Shown here piece after piece: positions 1 to 8,679 of a stretch of DNA of 64,000 bases. Position 1 is the stretch's first letter, and every line of letters starts with the position of its first letter. A program made the translations under genes and the position numbers. Source of the DNA: Solwaraspora sp. WMMA2065 (lineage in GTDB: Bacteria > Actinomycetota > Actinomycetes > Mycobacteriales > Micromonosporaceae); contig NZ_CP128361.1 of the NCBI RefSeq assembly GCF_030345075.1, positions 1,612,001 to 1,676,000 of the forward strand, in the 5' to 3' direction. The notes under the pieces were generated by a model that did no database searches, was not told the DNA's origin, and worked only from the letters and a program-made list of their open reading frames with translations.

Positions 1-1
1 C

Positions 2-985
2 GTGCCGCTGCGACGCCAGGGTTTCGACGGGCCGGCCGGGCTGCACGAGTTCAACTCCGCGCTGCGACACACCTTGGTGCAACAGACCGTCACGATCCGC
101 GATCCAAGCCGATTCCGCGCCCGCATCACCGAGGTACCACTGGGATCCTTGCGGCTCATCTCCGCCGCGGTCGGCGCGCTGCACTCCTCCCGCCGACCGC
201 ACGACACCACCGACCCCAACGCCGCCGATGCGGTGTTCCTGCTGCTCGGCCAGCGGGCCACCGGCACCATCACGCACCGGGGTGGCACCGACCCGATCGG
301 CCCGGACCGGCTGGTCGTCGTCCCCGGCCCGGAGACGTTCGACGTCGACTACCCAGCACCGGCCCACGTACTGTTCGTGGCCCTGCCCCGCGCACTCGTC
401 ACGGCCCGCTACCCCGGCCTCGACGGACCGGTGCGCTCCGCGATGTTGGGTCCGGTGGGCCGGGCGTTGTGTCGGCAGTTGCCACACCTGATGACCGCAG
501 CCGCGGCCGCCGGGGCCGGGCAGCGAGCGGAGGTCGCGACCATGGTCGACACCGTCATCACCGCCACGCTGTTCGGTGCCGGCGTCGCCGTCGACGCCGA
601 CCCGTTGGCCGCGCTGCGCACCGCGGCCGAGCGGCTGATCGAGCACTCGCTGGCCGAACCGGCGTTGTCGGTGCCGTGGCTGGCCCGCCGGCTGGCGGTG
701 TCCCCCCGGCAGCTGCACCGGGCGTTCGCCGCCGGCGGCACCACCCCGTACCGATGGATCCGGCAGCGTCGGCTGCACGCCTGCGCTGTCGCGCTAGCCG
801 GGTCCGACGTCCCGGTCGCGCAGCTAGCCCACCGATACGGCTTCGCGTCGGCGTCGCATCTCGGAGCGCTCTTCCGCGCCCGGTACGGCGCACCACCCGC
901 ACAGTGGCGCAGCGAACACCGCGCCGACGGGCCGGCCGGCCAGCGCGGGCAGGATCCCGACAGCGATCCGGCGCGCCGGCGATAA
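2..985 (+). CDS. AraC-family transcriptional regulator (possibly 5'-truncated)
   Basis: The 327-residue product has an N-terminal half resembling the AraC-binding-like ligand domain and a C-terminal AraC HTH pair at about residues 205-305, with the typical 'SPRQLHRAF' and 'YGFASASHLGALFRARYG' helices. Length fits the roughly 320-residue AraC/XylS class. The first in-frame GTG is at base 2, so the true start may lie outside the window. The alpha/beta hydrolase follows 59 bp downstream on the same strand and may be its target, but that is inference. The C-terminal tail is proline/arginine rich and probably disordered. Confidence 0.85.
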   Translation: MPLRRQGFDGPAGLHEFNSALRHTLVQQTVTIRDPSRFRARITEVPLGSLRLISAAVGALHSSRRPHDTTDPNAADAVFLLLGQRATGTITHRGGTDPIGPDRLVVVPGPETFDVDYPAPAHVLFVALPRALVTARYPGLDGPVRSAMLGPVGRALCRQLPHLMTAAAAAGAGQRAEVATMVDTVITATLFGAGVAVDADPLAALRTAAERLIEHSLAEPALSVPWLARRLAVSPRQLHRAFAAGGTTPYRWIRQRRLHACAVALAGSDVPVAQLAHRYGFASASHLGALFRARYGAPPAQWRSEHRADGPAGQRGQDPDSDPARRR

Positions 986-1044
986 CCCTGCGTACGCAGG
1001 CCGGCCTACCGTCAGGCCCACCGACCGCGACGGAGGCACCCGAG

Positions 1045-1758
1045 ATGCGTTTCGTTCTCGTCCACGGATCCTGGCACGACGGCAGCTGCTGGGACGGCGT
1101 CCGGCAGGTACTCACCGCCGCCGGACACGAGGTCCACACACCCACCCTGCCGGGCAACGGCACCAACGCCGACCCTACGGTGACCTTCGCCCGGACCGCC
1201 GGTGCCGTCACCGACCTGATCCGGCGGTCCGACCTGCGCGACGTGGTGCTTGTCGGGCACAGCCTCGGCGGCGCGGTCGTACAGGCCGTCGCGGTGGCCG
1301 TACCGGACCGGCTCCGCCGGCTGGTGTTCCACAACGCGTACGTCCTCGCCGACGGCGACACCGTCTTCCAGCATGTGCCACCGTCGGCCGCCGCCGCCTT
1401 CACCAGCCTGGCTACTCCGGAAGGCACCCTGATGCTGCCGTACGGGGCGTTCCGCTCGTTCATCAGCGACGCCGACGAGCAGACCGCCCGGGTCGCCTAC
1501 GCGCGGCTGACCCCGGAGCCGCTGGCCCGGGCCGCGGAACCGGTCGCGCTGCCCGGATTCGCCGACCTGCCGGTCCCCCGTTCCTACCTGTACGCCGTCG
1601 ACGACGTCGCGTTCCCGCCGGACGAGTTCCGTTGGCATCCCGGCCAGTCGCAGCGGCTCGGCGAATTCCGGCTGGTCGAGATGCCGGGTTCGCACGAGGT
1701 GCTGTTCACCGATCCGCAGTTGCTGGCGGCGAAGCTGATCGAGGCGGCAGCGGACTGA
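1045..1758 (+). CDS. alpha/beta-fold hydrolase
   Basis: This 237-residue protein begins with the 'FVLVHGSWHDG' oxyanion-hole strand typical of salicylate-esterase/MenH-like alpha/beta hydrolases. The nucleophile elbow GHSLGG is at residues 71-76 (Ser73), an Asp lies in 'YAVDD', and the catalytic His is in 'PGSHEVLF' near the C-terminus, so the triad looks complete. I chose ATG 1045 because a cggagg sequence lies at 1031-1036; the much longer upstream reading frame is antisense-type shadow. Substrate unknown. The amidase starts 39 bp downstream, so the two may be co-transcribed. Confidence 0.88.
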   Translation: MRFVLVHGSWHDGSCWDGVRQVLTAAGHEVHTPTLPGNGTNADPTVTFARTAGAVTDLIRRSDLRDVVLVGHSLGGAVVQAVAVAVPDRLRRLVFHNAYVLADGDTVFQHVPPSAAAAFTSLATPEGTLMLPYGAFRSFISDADEQTARVAYARLTPEPLARAAEPVALPGFADLPVPRSYLYAVDDVAFPPDEFRWHPGQSQRLGEFRLVEMPGSHEVLFTDPQLLAAKLIEAAAD

Positions 1759-1797
1759 CCACCCGTCGACCGGGTGGCAACCGAGCGGGAGGCGGGC

Positions 1798-3243
1798 ATG
1801 GAACTGCTGGACGGGTCGATCACCGAGCTGACTGCCGCCGTACGGTCCGGTCAGGTGCCCGCTCGAGAGGTCGTCGACGCAGCGGTACGCCGCATCGAGG
1901 AGCGTGACGCCGGGCTCAACGCGGTGGTGGCGGTCGACTCCGGGCCGGCGTTGCGTCGCCTGGCCGCCGCCGGTGGCCGACCGGTCGGGCCGCTGGCCGG
2001 GCTGCCGTACCTGGTCAAGGATCTGCACGCCGAGGTCGCCGGCTTTCCGTTGACCCGGGGCAGCCGGCTGGCCGTCGGCCTGGCACCGGCCGGCACGAGC
2101 ACGTTGCTGCGCCGGCTGGAACAGGCCGGAGCGCTGATCATCGGACGGACCAACTCGCCGGAGTTCGGGCTGAACATCACCACAGAACCGGTGCTGCACG
2201 GGCCGACCCGCAATCCGTGGCGGCCGGACCGGTCCGCCGGTGGTTCCAGCGGCGGCGCGGCGGTAGCGGTGGCCGCAGGGATGGTGCCGGCGGCGCACGC
2301 CAGCGACAGTGGCGGGTCCATCCGGATCCCGTCGGCCTGGTGCGGCACCATCGGCTTCAAGCCGACGCGGGGCCGCAACCCTGCCGGCCCGTACCGGATG
2401 GACGACTGGTCGGGGCTCAGCCACGAACACGCCATCACCCGCACCGTCGCGGACTCCGCGTTGTTGCTGTCGGTCAGCAGCGGGATGGCCGCTGGCGAGC
2501 CGTACCCGGTGGACGGTGTCCAGTGGACCGGTCCGGCTGGTTCGGGCCCCGGCCGGGTCCTACGGGTCGGACTGCTCACCGAGGCACCCGGCGGCGCCCC
2601 GGTGCATCCGGCGTACCGGGCTGCCGCCGAGTCCGTCGCCGCCGAGCTGGCCGCCGCCGGTCACCGGGTGGTCCCGATCGGGCCGGTGGAGCCGGCCGGC
2701 CGGCTCGGGCCGGTGCTCGGTGCGGTCATCGCCGGTCATCTGGCCGCCGCGGTCGACGATATCTGCGCCGCCACCGGACGGTACGCCGGGCCGGACACCC
2801 TGGAACCGGCGGTGCTCGACCTGGTGCAGCGGGGACGGCGGGCCGACGCCCGTACCCAGGTCCGGGCGACCACGGCACTGCGCCGACTCGCCGGTGAGTT
2901 GGCTGCCGTCCTCGACGGCGTGGACCTGCTGCTCAGCCCGACCACCGCGCAACCGGCGCCACCGCTCGGGCAGCTGCACACCGACCGGCCGGGCAGCGAG
3001 CTGTTCCGGGAGATCTTCGCGATCTCCCCGTTCGTGGGGATGTTCAACGTGACCGGCGGACCGGCGATCAGTCTGCCCTGGGGGCGTGACAACCTCGGGA
3101 TGCCGATCGGGGTGCAGCTCGGCGGACGGCCGGGCGACGACCTCGCCGTCCTCGCCGTGGCGGCAGCGTTGGAGGCGACCCGACCCGACCTGGTCAGGCC
3201 CGGCCCGGCAGCGGCGGCCCCGGGTCACGGCGTCCCGGCCTGA
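1798..3243 (+). CDS. amidase signature family hydrolase
   Basis: A 481-residue amidase. The Ser-cisSer-Lys triad is visible: Lys74 in 'YLVKD', the cis-Ser in 'GGSSGG' (Ser150) and the nucleophile Ser174 in 'DSGGSIRIPS', embedded in the glycine/serine-rich amidase signature at residues 146-180. Members hydrolyse aryl or aliphatic amides or act as GatA homologues. No gatB or gatC is adjacent, so a catabolic amidase is more likely. ATG 1798 is preceded by gggagg at about 1787; an in-frame GTG at 1774 is less well placed. It follows the alpha/beta hydrolase and may be co-transcribed with it. Confidence 0.9.
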   Translation: MELLDGSITELTAAVRSGQVPAREVVDAAVRRIEERDAGLNAVVAVDSGPALRRLAAAGGRPVGPLAGLPYLVKDLHAEVAGFPLTRGSRLAVGLAPAGTSTLLRRLEQAGALIIGRTNSPEFGLNITTEPVLHGPTRNPWRPDRSAGGSSGGAAVAVAAGMVPAAHASDSGGSIRIPSAWCGTIGFKPTRGRNPAGPYRMDDWSGLSHEHAITRTVADSALLLSVSSGMAAGEPYPVDGVQWTGPAGSGPGRVLRVGLLTEAPGGAPVHPAYRAAAESVAAELAAAGHRVVPIGPVEPAGRLGPVLGAVIAGHLAAAVDDICAATGRYAGPDTLEPAVLDLVQRGRRADARTQVRATTALRRLAGELAAVLDGVDLLLSPTTAQPAPPLGQLHTDRPGSELFREIFAISPFVGMFNVTGGPAISLPWGRDNLGMPIGVQLGGRPGDDLAVLAVAAALEATRPDLVRPGPAAAAPGHGVPA

Positions 3244-3478
3244 CCCTTGGTCAGGCCCGGCCCCGCCGGGCTGACCCTGGCCGGCCTGCGTCGGCGGGCC
3301 GACCTACCCCATTCGCTGCGGTCGGCGCAGCCAGGCAGACAGCCATGTTCGGGTGGGCGACCGGCGGACGGCCGGTGGATGAGCGGATCCCCGTCCGCGG
3401 CCTGCCAACCCAGTTGCGGCACCGCCGGTTCCGCAGGTCAACCGACAGGTCAAGATCCGAATTCGTTCGACACCCCTC

Positions 3479-3536
3479 TTGACATCCAACAGAGCCGGGC
3501 GTAAACAAACCTGAAGCAAAACGAAACGGCGGTGAA
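3479..3536 (+). promoter_or_regulatory. putative promoter/operator of the PTS operon
   Basis: The 298-bp gap after the amidase is gene-free. Near its end lies TTGACA (3479-3484), then 17 bp, then TAAACA (3502-3507), a plausible -35/-10 pair. Downstream to the DeoR start there is an A-rich run with repeated AAAC/GAAAC units, the kind of direct repeat DeoR/FruR repressors bind. Autoregulation by the adjacent DeoR gene is inferred. Confidence 0.45.
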
Positions 3537-3541
3537 ACCAC

Positions 3542-4303
3542 ATGTACGCCGAGGAACGGCAGCAGGAGATCGTCCGGCTGGCCCGGGCCGACGGGCGAGT
3601 CGACGTGACCGCGCTTGCCGAGTCACTCAACGTGACCGCCGAGACGATCCGGCGCGATCTCACCACCCTCGAGCGGGCCGGCGTGCTGCGTCGGGTGCAC
3701 GGCGGTGCGATCCCGGTCGAACGGATCGGCTTCGAGCCCGCGCTCGCAGCCCGGGACGCGGTGCTGACCACCGAGAAGGAACGGATCGCCAAGGCCGCGC
3801 TGGCCGAGCTGCCCCACGAGGGCGCGATCATCCTGGACGCCGGCACCACCACCGCCCGGCTGGCCGCGATCCTGCCGGCCGACCGGGAACTCACCGTCGT
3901 GATCAACTCCCCGGCGCTGGCCACCGTCCTCGGTGCCCGCAGCAACCTCAACGTCCTGTTGCTGGGCGGTCGGGTACGCGGTCGCACGATGGCCACCGTC
4001 GACGACTGGGCCCTTCGCCCGCTCGCCGACGTCTACGTCGACGTGGCCTTCATCGGTACCAACGGTTGCTCCGTCGAACGTGGCCTGACCACACCCGACC
4101 CGGCCGAGGCGGCGGTCAAGCGGGCGATGATCGGCGCCGCCCGCCGGTCGGTCGTGCTGGCCGACCACACCAAGATCGGCAACGACTACCTTGCCCGGTT
4201 CGGCCGGCTCGCCGACATCGACACGCTGATCACCGACAACGGCCTCAACGCGGACCTCGTCGCCGAGGTGGAGTCGGCCGGGCCACGGGTGGTGCGGGCA
4301 TGA
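3542..4303 (+). CDS. DeoR-family transcriptional repressor of the PTS operon
   Basis: A 253-residue DeoR/GlpR regulator. The N-terminal winged HTH covers residues 1-57, with the family signature around 'VTAETIRRDLTTLERAGVLRRVHGGA'. The C-terminal DeoRC sugar-phosphate sensor has 'DAGTTTARLA', 'GTNGC' and 'ADHTKIG' motifs typical of ISOCOT folds. It is the first gene of the PTS operon and overlaps the PfkB kinase by ATGA. FruR-type DeoR proteins are released from DNA by a phosphorylated ketose or polyol, which fits this context. Start ATG 3542; no strong Shine-Dalgarno sequence is visible. Confidence 0.9.
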   Translation: MYAEERQQEIVRLARADGRVDVTALAESLNVTAETIRRDLTTLERAGVLRRVHGGAIPVERIGFEPALAARDAVLTTEKERIAKAALAELPHEGAIILDAGTTTARLAAILPADRELTVVINSPALATVLGARSNLNVLLLGGRVRGRTMATVDDWALRPLADVYVDVAFIGTNGCSVERGLTTPDPAEAAVKRAMIGAARRSVVLADHTKIGNDYLARFGRLADIDTLITDNGLNADLVAEVESAGPRVVRA

Positions 4304-5244
4304 TCCTCACGCTCACCCTCAACCCCAGCCTGGACCGCGCCGTCGAGATCGACGACCTGGTCCGCGGCGAGGTCATCCGGGCCACCGGCGCCCGCCTCGA
4401 CCCCGGTGGCAAGGGCGTCAACGTGTCCCGGGCGCTACTGGCCAACGGCGTACCGTCGGTCGCCGTGCTGCCCTGCGGCGGCGACGAGGGCGGTCAACTC
4501 GTCCGGCTGCTGGCCGCCGAGGGGGTCGAGGTGGTCGCCGTGCCAATCGCCGGGCAAACCCGGTCCAACATCACCCTCGCCGAGCCGGACGGCACCGTCA
4601 CCAAGGTCAACGAGCCCGGTCCGACCCTGAGCCGGGACGAATTCGACGCGATCACCGCCCGGCTGCTGGACACCGCGCACCAGGCCGACTGGGTGGTGGT
4701 CTGCGGCAGTCTGCCACCCGGGCTGCCGGTGGACGGGTTCACCGCGCTGTGCCGGCAGTTGCTCGACGCCGGGCTCCGGCTCGCCGTCGACACCAGCGGC
4801 CCACCGCTGCGGGCCGCCGCCGAGGCCGGAGCCGATCTGGTCAAACCCAACCAGGAGGAGCTGGCCGAGGCCGTCGGGCGGCCGCTGGACGCCCTCGGCG
4901 ACGTGGTCGACGCCGCCCGACAGGTCCGCGCATGGGGTGCCGGCACCGTGCTGGCCAGCCTCGGGGCGCAGGGTGCCGTGCTGGTCGACACCGACGGGGT
5001 ACGCACCGGCGACTCCCCCGTCGACCAGCCGCGCAGCACGGTCGGCGCCGGTGACGCGCTGCTCGCCGGTTTCCTCGCCGCCGGTGCCAGCGGGCCGGAC
5101 GCCCTCGCCGAAGGGCTGGCCTGGGGGGCGGCGGCGGTCAGCCTGCCGGGCAGCCGGATGCCGGGGCCGGCCGACCTGCGCCGGCACACCGTACGACTGC
5201 ACCCCCGACCGGATGACCTGCAACAACTCGTCACCCAAGGATGA
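4300..5244 (+). CDS. PfkB-family hexose-phosphate kinase (1-phosphofructokinase type)
   Basis: A 314-residue ribokinase/PfkB kinase of the FruK/LacC subfamily. It has the N-terminal signature 'GGKGVNVSRAL', the 'VKPNQEEL' strand and the C-terminal 'STVGAGDALLAGF' motif with the catalytic Asp. FruK makes fructose-1,6-bisphosphate from fructose-1-phosphate; close relatives phosphorylate tagatose-6-P or fructose-6-P. Because the operon carries a mannitol-type permease and a dehydrogenase, the substrate here could be the ketose-6-phosphate made by the dehydrogenase rather than fructose-1-P. Translationally coupled to the DeoR gene. Confidence 0.88.
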   Translation: MILTLTLNPSLDRAVEIDDLVRGEVIRATGARLDPGGKGVNVSRALLANGVPSVAVLPCGGDEGGQLVRLLAAEGVEVVAVPIAGQTRSNITLAEPDGTVTKVNEPGPTLSRDEFDAITARLLDTAHQADWVVVCGSLPPGLPVDGFTALCRQLLDAGLRLAVDTSGPPLRAAAEAGADLVKPNQEELAEAVGRPLDALGDVVDAARQVRAWGAGTVLASLGAQGAVLVDTDGVRTGDSPVDQPRSTVGAGDALLAGFLAAGASGPDALAEGLAWGAAAVSLPGSRMPGPADLRRHTVRLHPRPDDLQQLVTQG

Positions 5245-5312
5245 CCCGTCACCTCGATACCCCAGACCGATCGCCTACTCCCTACCCCCGCACATAGAAG
5301 GAGCAGCAGACC

Positions 5313-6485
5313 ATGGCCACCGACTACACACCCCAGGTGCAGGGCACCGGGGTAAAGGCCACGATCCAGAGAATCGGCGGCTACCTCGCCGGCATGGTGA
5401 TGCCCAACATCGGCGCGTTCATCGCCTGGGGTCTGATCACCGCGCTGTTCATCCCCACCGGATGGATCCCCAACGCGACCATGGCCGAACTGGTCGGGCC
5501 GATGATCTCGACGCTGCTGCCGATCCTGATCGGCTACACCGGCGGCCGGCTCGTGCACGGCCAGCGCGGCGCGGTGGTCGGCGCGGTCGCCACGGTCGGC
5601 ATCATCGTCGGTGCCGACGTACCGATGTTCCTCGGTGCGATGATCATCGGCCCGCTGACCGCGTACCTGCTGAAGCTCTTCGACGGCCTGGTCGAGGACA
5701 AGATTCCGGCCGGCTTCGAGATGCTGATCAACAACTTCTCCGCCGGCATCATCGGCGGTGGCATGGCACTGGTCGGTATCTGGGTGATCGGCCCGGTGGT
5801 GCAGGCCGTCACCGACGCCGCCGGCTCCGCAGTGGACTGGATGGTCGGCCACAGCCTGCTGCCGTTCGTGTCGATCCTGGTCGAGCCGGCCAAGGTGCTG
5901 TTTCTCAACAACGCGATCAACCACGGCGTGTTCGGACCGCTGGGCGTCGCCGAGGCCGCCGAAGACGGTAAGTCCATCCTGTTCATGATCGAGTCGAACC
6001 CCGGGCCGGGTCTCGGCCTGCTGGTCGCCTTCCTCCTGTTCGGGCCCCGGCTGCTGCGCGCCAGCACCCCGGCGGCGATCATCATCCACTTCCTCGGCGG
6101 CATCCACGAGATCTATTTCCCGTACGTGCTGATGAAGCCGCGGCTGATCCTCGCCATGATTGCCGGTGGCGCGGCCGGTGTCTGGACCTTCATGGTCACC
6201 GGTGCCGGTCTGGTTGCCACCCCGTCGCCGGGCAGCATCTTCGCCTACCTGGCGGTCACCCCGCGAGGGGGCTGGTTCCCGGTCCTGCTCGGCGTGATCA
6301 TCTCGGCGGCGGTCTCCTTCGCGGTCGCCTCGGTGCTGCTCGGCTTCGGTCGGGGCGAGGGCAAGGAACCGGTAGAGGAGAACACCGGTCCGCAGGCCGC
6401 CACCCCGGACACGCCCGCCGCCGCGCACGCGTACCACGCCACCCCGACCGCCGGTACCCACCGGCCGACCGCCACGGAGGCATGA
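5313..6485 (+). CDS. mtlA: PTS mannitol-type EIIC permease
   Basis: A 390-residue polytopic membrane protein. It carries hallmark segments of mannitol EIIC: NNAINHG (residues 199-205) and GGIHEIYFPY (262-271), the latter holding the substrate-contacting Glu. The B and A domains are separate genes downstream, unlike E. coli MtlA where all three are fused. The C-terminal 40 residues are low-complexity linker. Start ATG 5313 has agaaggag at 5296-5303. It imports and, with EIIB, phosphorylates a hexitol, most likely mannitol. Confidence 0.9.
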   Translation: MATDYTPQVQGTGVKATIQRIGGYLAGMVMPNIGAFIAWGLITALFIPTGWIPNATMAELVGPMISTLLPILIGYTGGRLVHGQRGAVVGAVATVGIIVGADVPMFLGAMIIGPLTAYLLKLFDGLVEDKIPAGFEMLINNFSAGIIGGGMALVGIWVIGPVVQAVTDAAGSAVDWMVGHSLLPFVSILVEPAKVLFLNNAINHGVFGPLGVAEAAEDGKSILFMIESNPGPGLGLLVAFLLFGPRLLRASTPAAIIIHFLGGIHEIYFPYVLMKPRLILAMIAGGAAGVWTFMVTGAGLVATPSPGSIFAYLAVTPRGGWFPVLLGVIISAAVSFAVASVLLGFGRGEGKEPVEENTGPQAATPDTPAAAHAYHATPTAGTHRPTATEA

Positions 6486-6487
6486 CG

Positions 6488-6796
6488 ATGGCCACCATCG
6501 ATGCCCAGAGCATCCACAAGGTCGTCGTCGCCTGCGACGCCGGCATGGGCAGCAGCGTCATGCTCGCCAGCCAGCTGCGCAAGCAGCTCAAGAAGCAGCA
6601 GGTGACCGTCGAGCACACCCCGGTCAACTCCATTCCGGCCGACGCCGACGTCATCGTCTGCCACCAGGGGCTCGCCGACCGGGCCCGCGTCAGCGCGCCC
6701 GGCAAGGTGGTCGTCCCGGTGCAGATCTTTCTCGGCGACCCGGCCGTCGCCCGGCTGGTGGCCGTGGTGCAGCAGGGCGGCCAACTCGATGGTTGA
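6488..6796 (+). CDS. PTS mannitol-type EIIB
   Basis: A 102-residue EIIB domain protein with the P-loop 'ACDAGMGSSVM'; Cys16 is the phosphocysteine that passes phosphate to the incoming polyol. ATG 6482 is also in frame, but the cggagg at 6475-6480 sits only one base from it and seven bases from ATG 6488, so I chose the latter. It starts right after the EIIC stop and overlaps the EIIA start by 8 bp. Confidence 0.88.
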   Translation: MATIDAQSIHKVVVACDAGMGSSVMLASQLRKQLKKQQVTVEHTPVNSIPADADVIVCHQGLADRARVSAPGKVVVPVQIFLGDPAVARLVAVVQQGGQLDG

Positions 6797-7256
6797 ACCG
6801 CAATCGGACCCCGGCGCTCTGCTCGAGCGCCGGGCCGTCCGGCTGAACGAACATGCCGGCGACCGGGTCGCCGCCGTGCGCCGCTGCGGCGAGGTGCTGG
6901 TCGAGCTCGGTGCGGTCACCGAGGAGTACGTCGCCGCGATGCTGCAGCGCGAGCAGTCCATCTCCACCTATGTCGGGGAAGGTGTGGCGATCCCGCACGG
7001 CACCCTGGCCGGCAAGGAGGCGGTACGCCGCGACGCGCTCGCCGTGCTGCGCTTCCCCGACGGGGTGGACTGGGCCGGATCCCCGGTCACCGTCTGCGTG
7101 GCGATCGCGGCGCGCGGCGACGGCCACGTGGAGTTGCTTGCCGCCCTCGCCCAGATCCTGCTCGACCCGGAACAGGCCCGCGAGCTGCGTGAGGCCACCG
7201 AGATCGACGACGTGCTCCGGCTGCTCGCGCCGGTAGGAGAGGAGAGCTCCACATGA
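6789..7256 (+). CDS. mtlF: PTS mannitol-type EIIA
   Basis: A 155-residue EIIA of the mannitol/fructose class. The phospho-acceptor His70 lies in 'GEGVAIPHGT', as in MtlF. It takes phosphate from HPr (encoded downstream) and passes it to EIIB Cys16. It overlaps the EIIB gene by 8 bp and the dehydrogenase gene by 4 bp (ATGA), which indicates tight translational coupling. Confidence 0.9.
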   Translation: MVEPQSDPGALLERRAVRLNEHAGDRVAAVRRCGEVLVELGAVTEEYVAAMLQREQSISTYVGEGVAIPHGTLAGKEAVRRDALAVLRFPDGVDWAGSPVTVCVAIAARGDGHVELLAALAQILLDPEQARELREATEIDDVLRLLAPVGEESST

Positions 7257-8293
7257 AGGTCGTCCGGTTCCACTCCCCCGGCGACGTCCGGATCGAGGCG
7301 GCACCGCAGCCGCAGCCCGGCCCCGGCGACGTGTTGATCCGCGTCCGGGCCTGTTCGACCTGCGGCACCGACGTCAAGATCCGCAACTACGGTCACCACC
7401 ACCTCGCCCCGCCCCGGGTGATGGGCCACGAGATTGCCGGCGAGGTCGTCGAGGTCGGCGCCGAGGTCGCCGGGTGGCACGCCGGCGACCGGATCCAGGT
7501 GATCGCGGCCATCCCGTGCGGCACCTGCGGCGAGTGCCGGCGCGGCCGGATGACGGTCTGCCCCAACCAGGAGTCGATGGGCTACCACTACGACGGTGGG
7601 TTCGCCGAGCACATGGTGGTCCCGGCCAAGGTGCTCGCCGTCGACGGGCTCAACCGCATCCCGGACGGGGTCGGCTACGCCGAGGCGTCGGTGGCCGAGC
7701 CGCTCGCCTGCGTACTCAACGGGCAGAACCTGGCCCGGGTCGGCCCGGGCGACGACGTCGTCATCATGGGCTCCGGCCCGATCGGCTGCCTGCACGTACG
7801 GCTGGCCCGCTCGCGCGGCGCCGCCCGGGTCTTCCTGGTCGATGTCAACCGTGAGCGGCTCGATCTGGCCGCCGCGCTGGTGCATCCCGACGCCACCGTC
7901 TGCGGTGCCGAAACCGACGTGATCGACGAGATCAAGAAGTTGACCGACGGACGCGGCGCCGATGTGGTGATCACCGCGACCGCCGCCGGCGTCGCCCAGG
8001 AACAGGCGCTGCAGATGACCGCCCGGCAGGGCCGGATCAGCTTCTTCGGCGGTCTACCCAAGGACAAGCCGGTCATCGCCTGCGACTCCAACCTGGTGCA
8101 CTACCGGGAGCTGACCATCGTCGGTGCCAACGGCTCCAGCCCGTCGCACAACGCCGAGGCGCTCGCCCTGATCGCCAGCGGCGCGGTTCCGGTCGCCGAT
8201 CTGATCACCCACCGGCTGCCGTTGGACCGTGCCCTCGACGCCTTCGACGTGGTCGCCCGCGGCGAAGCCATCAAAGTCACCATCGAGCCCTGA
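7253..8293 (+). CDS. zinc-dependent MDR dehydrogenase, probable hexitol-phosphate dehydrogenase
   Basis: A 346-residue medium-chain dehydrogenase. Catalytic zinc ligands Cys37 and His59-Glu60 are present. The structural zinc lobe is complete at Cys89, Cys92, Cys95 and Cys103. The Rossmann motif 'GSGPIGCLH' follows in the second half. Relatives include sorbitol, threonine and galactitol-1-phosphate dehydrogenases. Lying between EIIA and HPr, it most simply oxidises the PTS product (mannitol-1-P) to fructose-6-P. That would replace MtlD, which belongs to a different, metal-free family. The phosphate specificity is inference. Confidence 0.85.
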   Translation: MKVVRFHSPGDVRIEAAPQPQPGPGDVLIRVRACSTCGTDVKIRNYGHHHLAPPRVMGHEIAGEVVEVGAEVAGWHAGDRIQVIAAIPCGTCGECRRGRMTVCPNQESMGYHYDGGFAEHMVVPAKVLAVDGLNRIPDGVGYAEASVAEPLACVLNGQNLARVGPGDDVVIMGSGPIGCLHVRLARSRGAARVFLVDVNRERLDLAAALVHPDATVCGAETDVIDEIKKLTDGRGADVVITATAAGVAQEQALQMTARQGRISFFGGLPKDKPVIACDSNLVHYRELTIVGANGSSPSHNAEALALIASGAVPVADLITHRLPLDRALDAFDVVARGEAIKVTIEP

Positions 8294-8337
8294 CCCGGGA
8301 ACCCAACGAACCCGTGACCCGGGAACCCAACGAACCC
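8291..8337 (+). repeat. 23-bp tandem direct repeat
   Basis: Two perfect copies of a 23-bp unit beginning TGACCCGGGAACCC lie at 8291-8313 and 8315-8337, separated by one base (24-bp period). The first copy includes the stop codon of the dehydrogenase gene; a third TGACC follows at 8338. It lies in the 74-bp spacer before HPr, so it lengthens the only sizeable gap in the second half of the operon. Confidence 0.9.
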
Positions 8338-8367
8338 TGACCCCCACCAGGGACAAAGGAGGCAGAC

Positions 8368-8679
8368 ATGCCTACCCGTACCGTCACCGTCGGCTCCGCC
8401 AGCGGCCTGCACGCCCGGCCCGCCGCGTTGTTCGTCGCCGCCGCCGCAACCGCACCGGTGCCGGTGATGATCAGCACCGCCGGCCGACCGGCGGTGCCGG
8501 CCCGCAGCATGCTCTCGGTGCTCTCCCTCGGCGCGAAGCAGGGCACCGAGGTAACCCTGGAGGCCGACGGTGACGGCGCCGACGCCGCGCTCGACGAGCT
8601 TGCCGCGTTGCTCGCCCGCGACCTCGACGCCGAGCCCGGCGGTGACGGCGCCGGTGCCACGGCGGCCGGTCGTGGCTGA
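8368..8679 (+). CDS. ptsH: phosphocarrier protein HPr
   Basis: A 103-residue HPr with the active-site signature 'GLHARPA' (His15) and a regulatory-site-like Ser at position 47 in 'ARSMLSVLSLG'. The last 15 residues are a glycine/alanine tail beyond the usual 88-residue length. Strong Shine-Dalgarno aaaggagg at 8355-8362. It overlaps the Enzyme I start by 8 bp. HPr shuttles phosphate from Enzyme I to EIIA. Confidence 0.93.
   Translation: MPTRTVTVGSASGLHARPAALFVAAAATAPVPVMISTAGRPAVPARSMLSVLSLGAKQGTEVTLEADGDGADAALDELAALLARDLDAEPGGDGAGATAAGRG

Noticed and set aside
4494-6461. 655-codon open frame on the minus strand
   Set aside because: It lies antisense to the kinase and EIIC genes, has low-complexity Arg/Gly/Asp content and no motifs; a typical high-GC shadow frame.
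8291-8337. CRISPR-like repeat
   Set aside because: Only two copies with a one-base spacer; no array or cas gene anywhere in the window.
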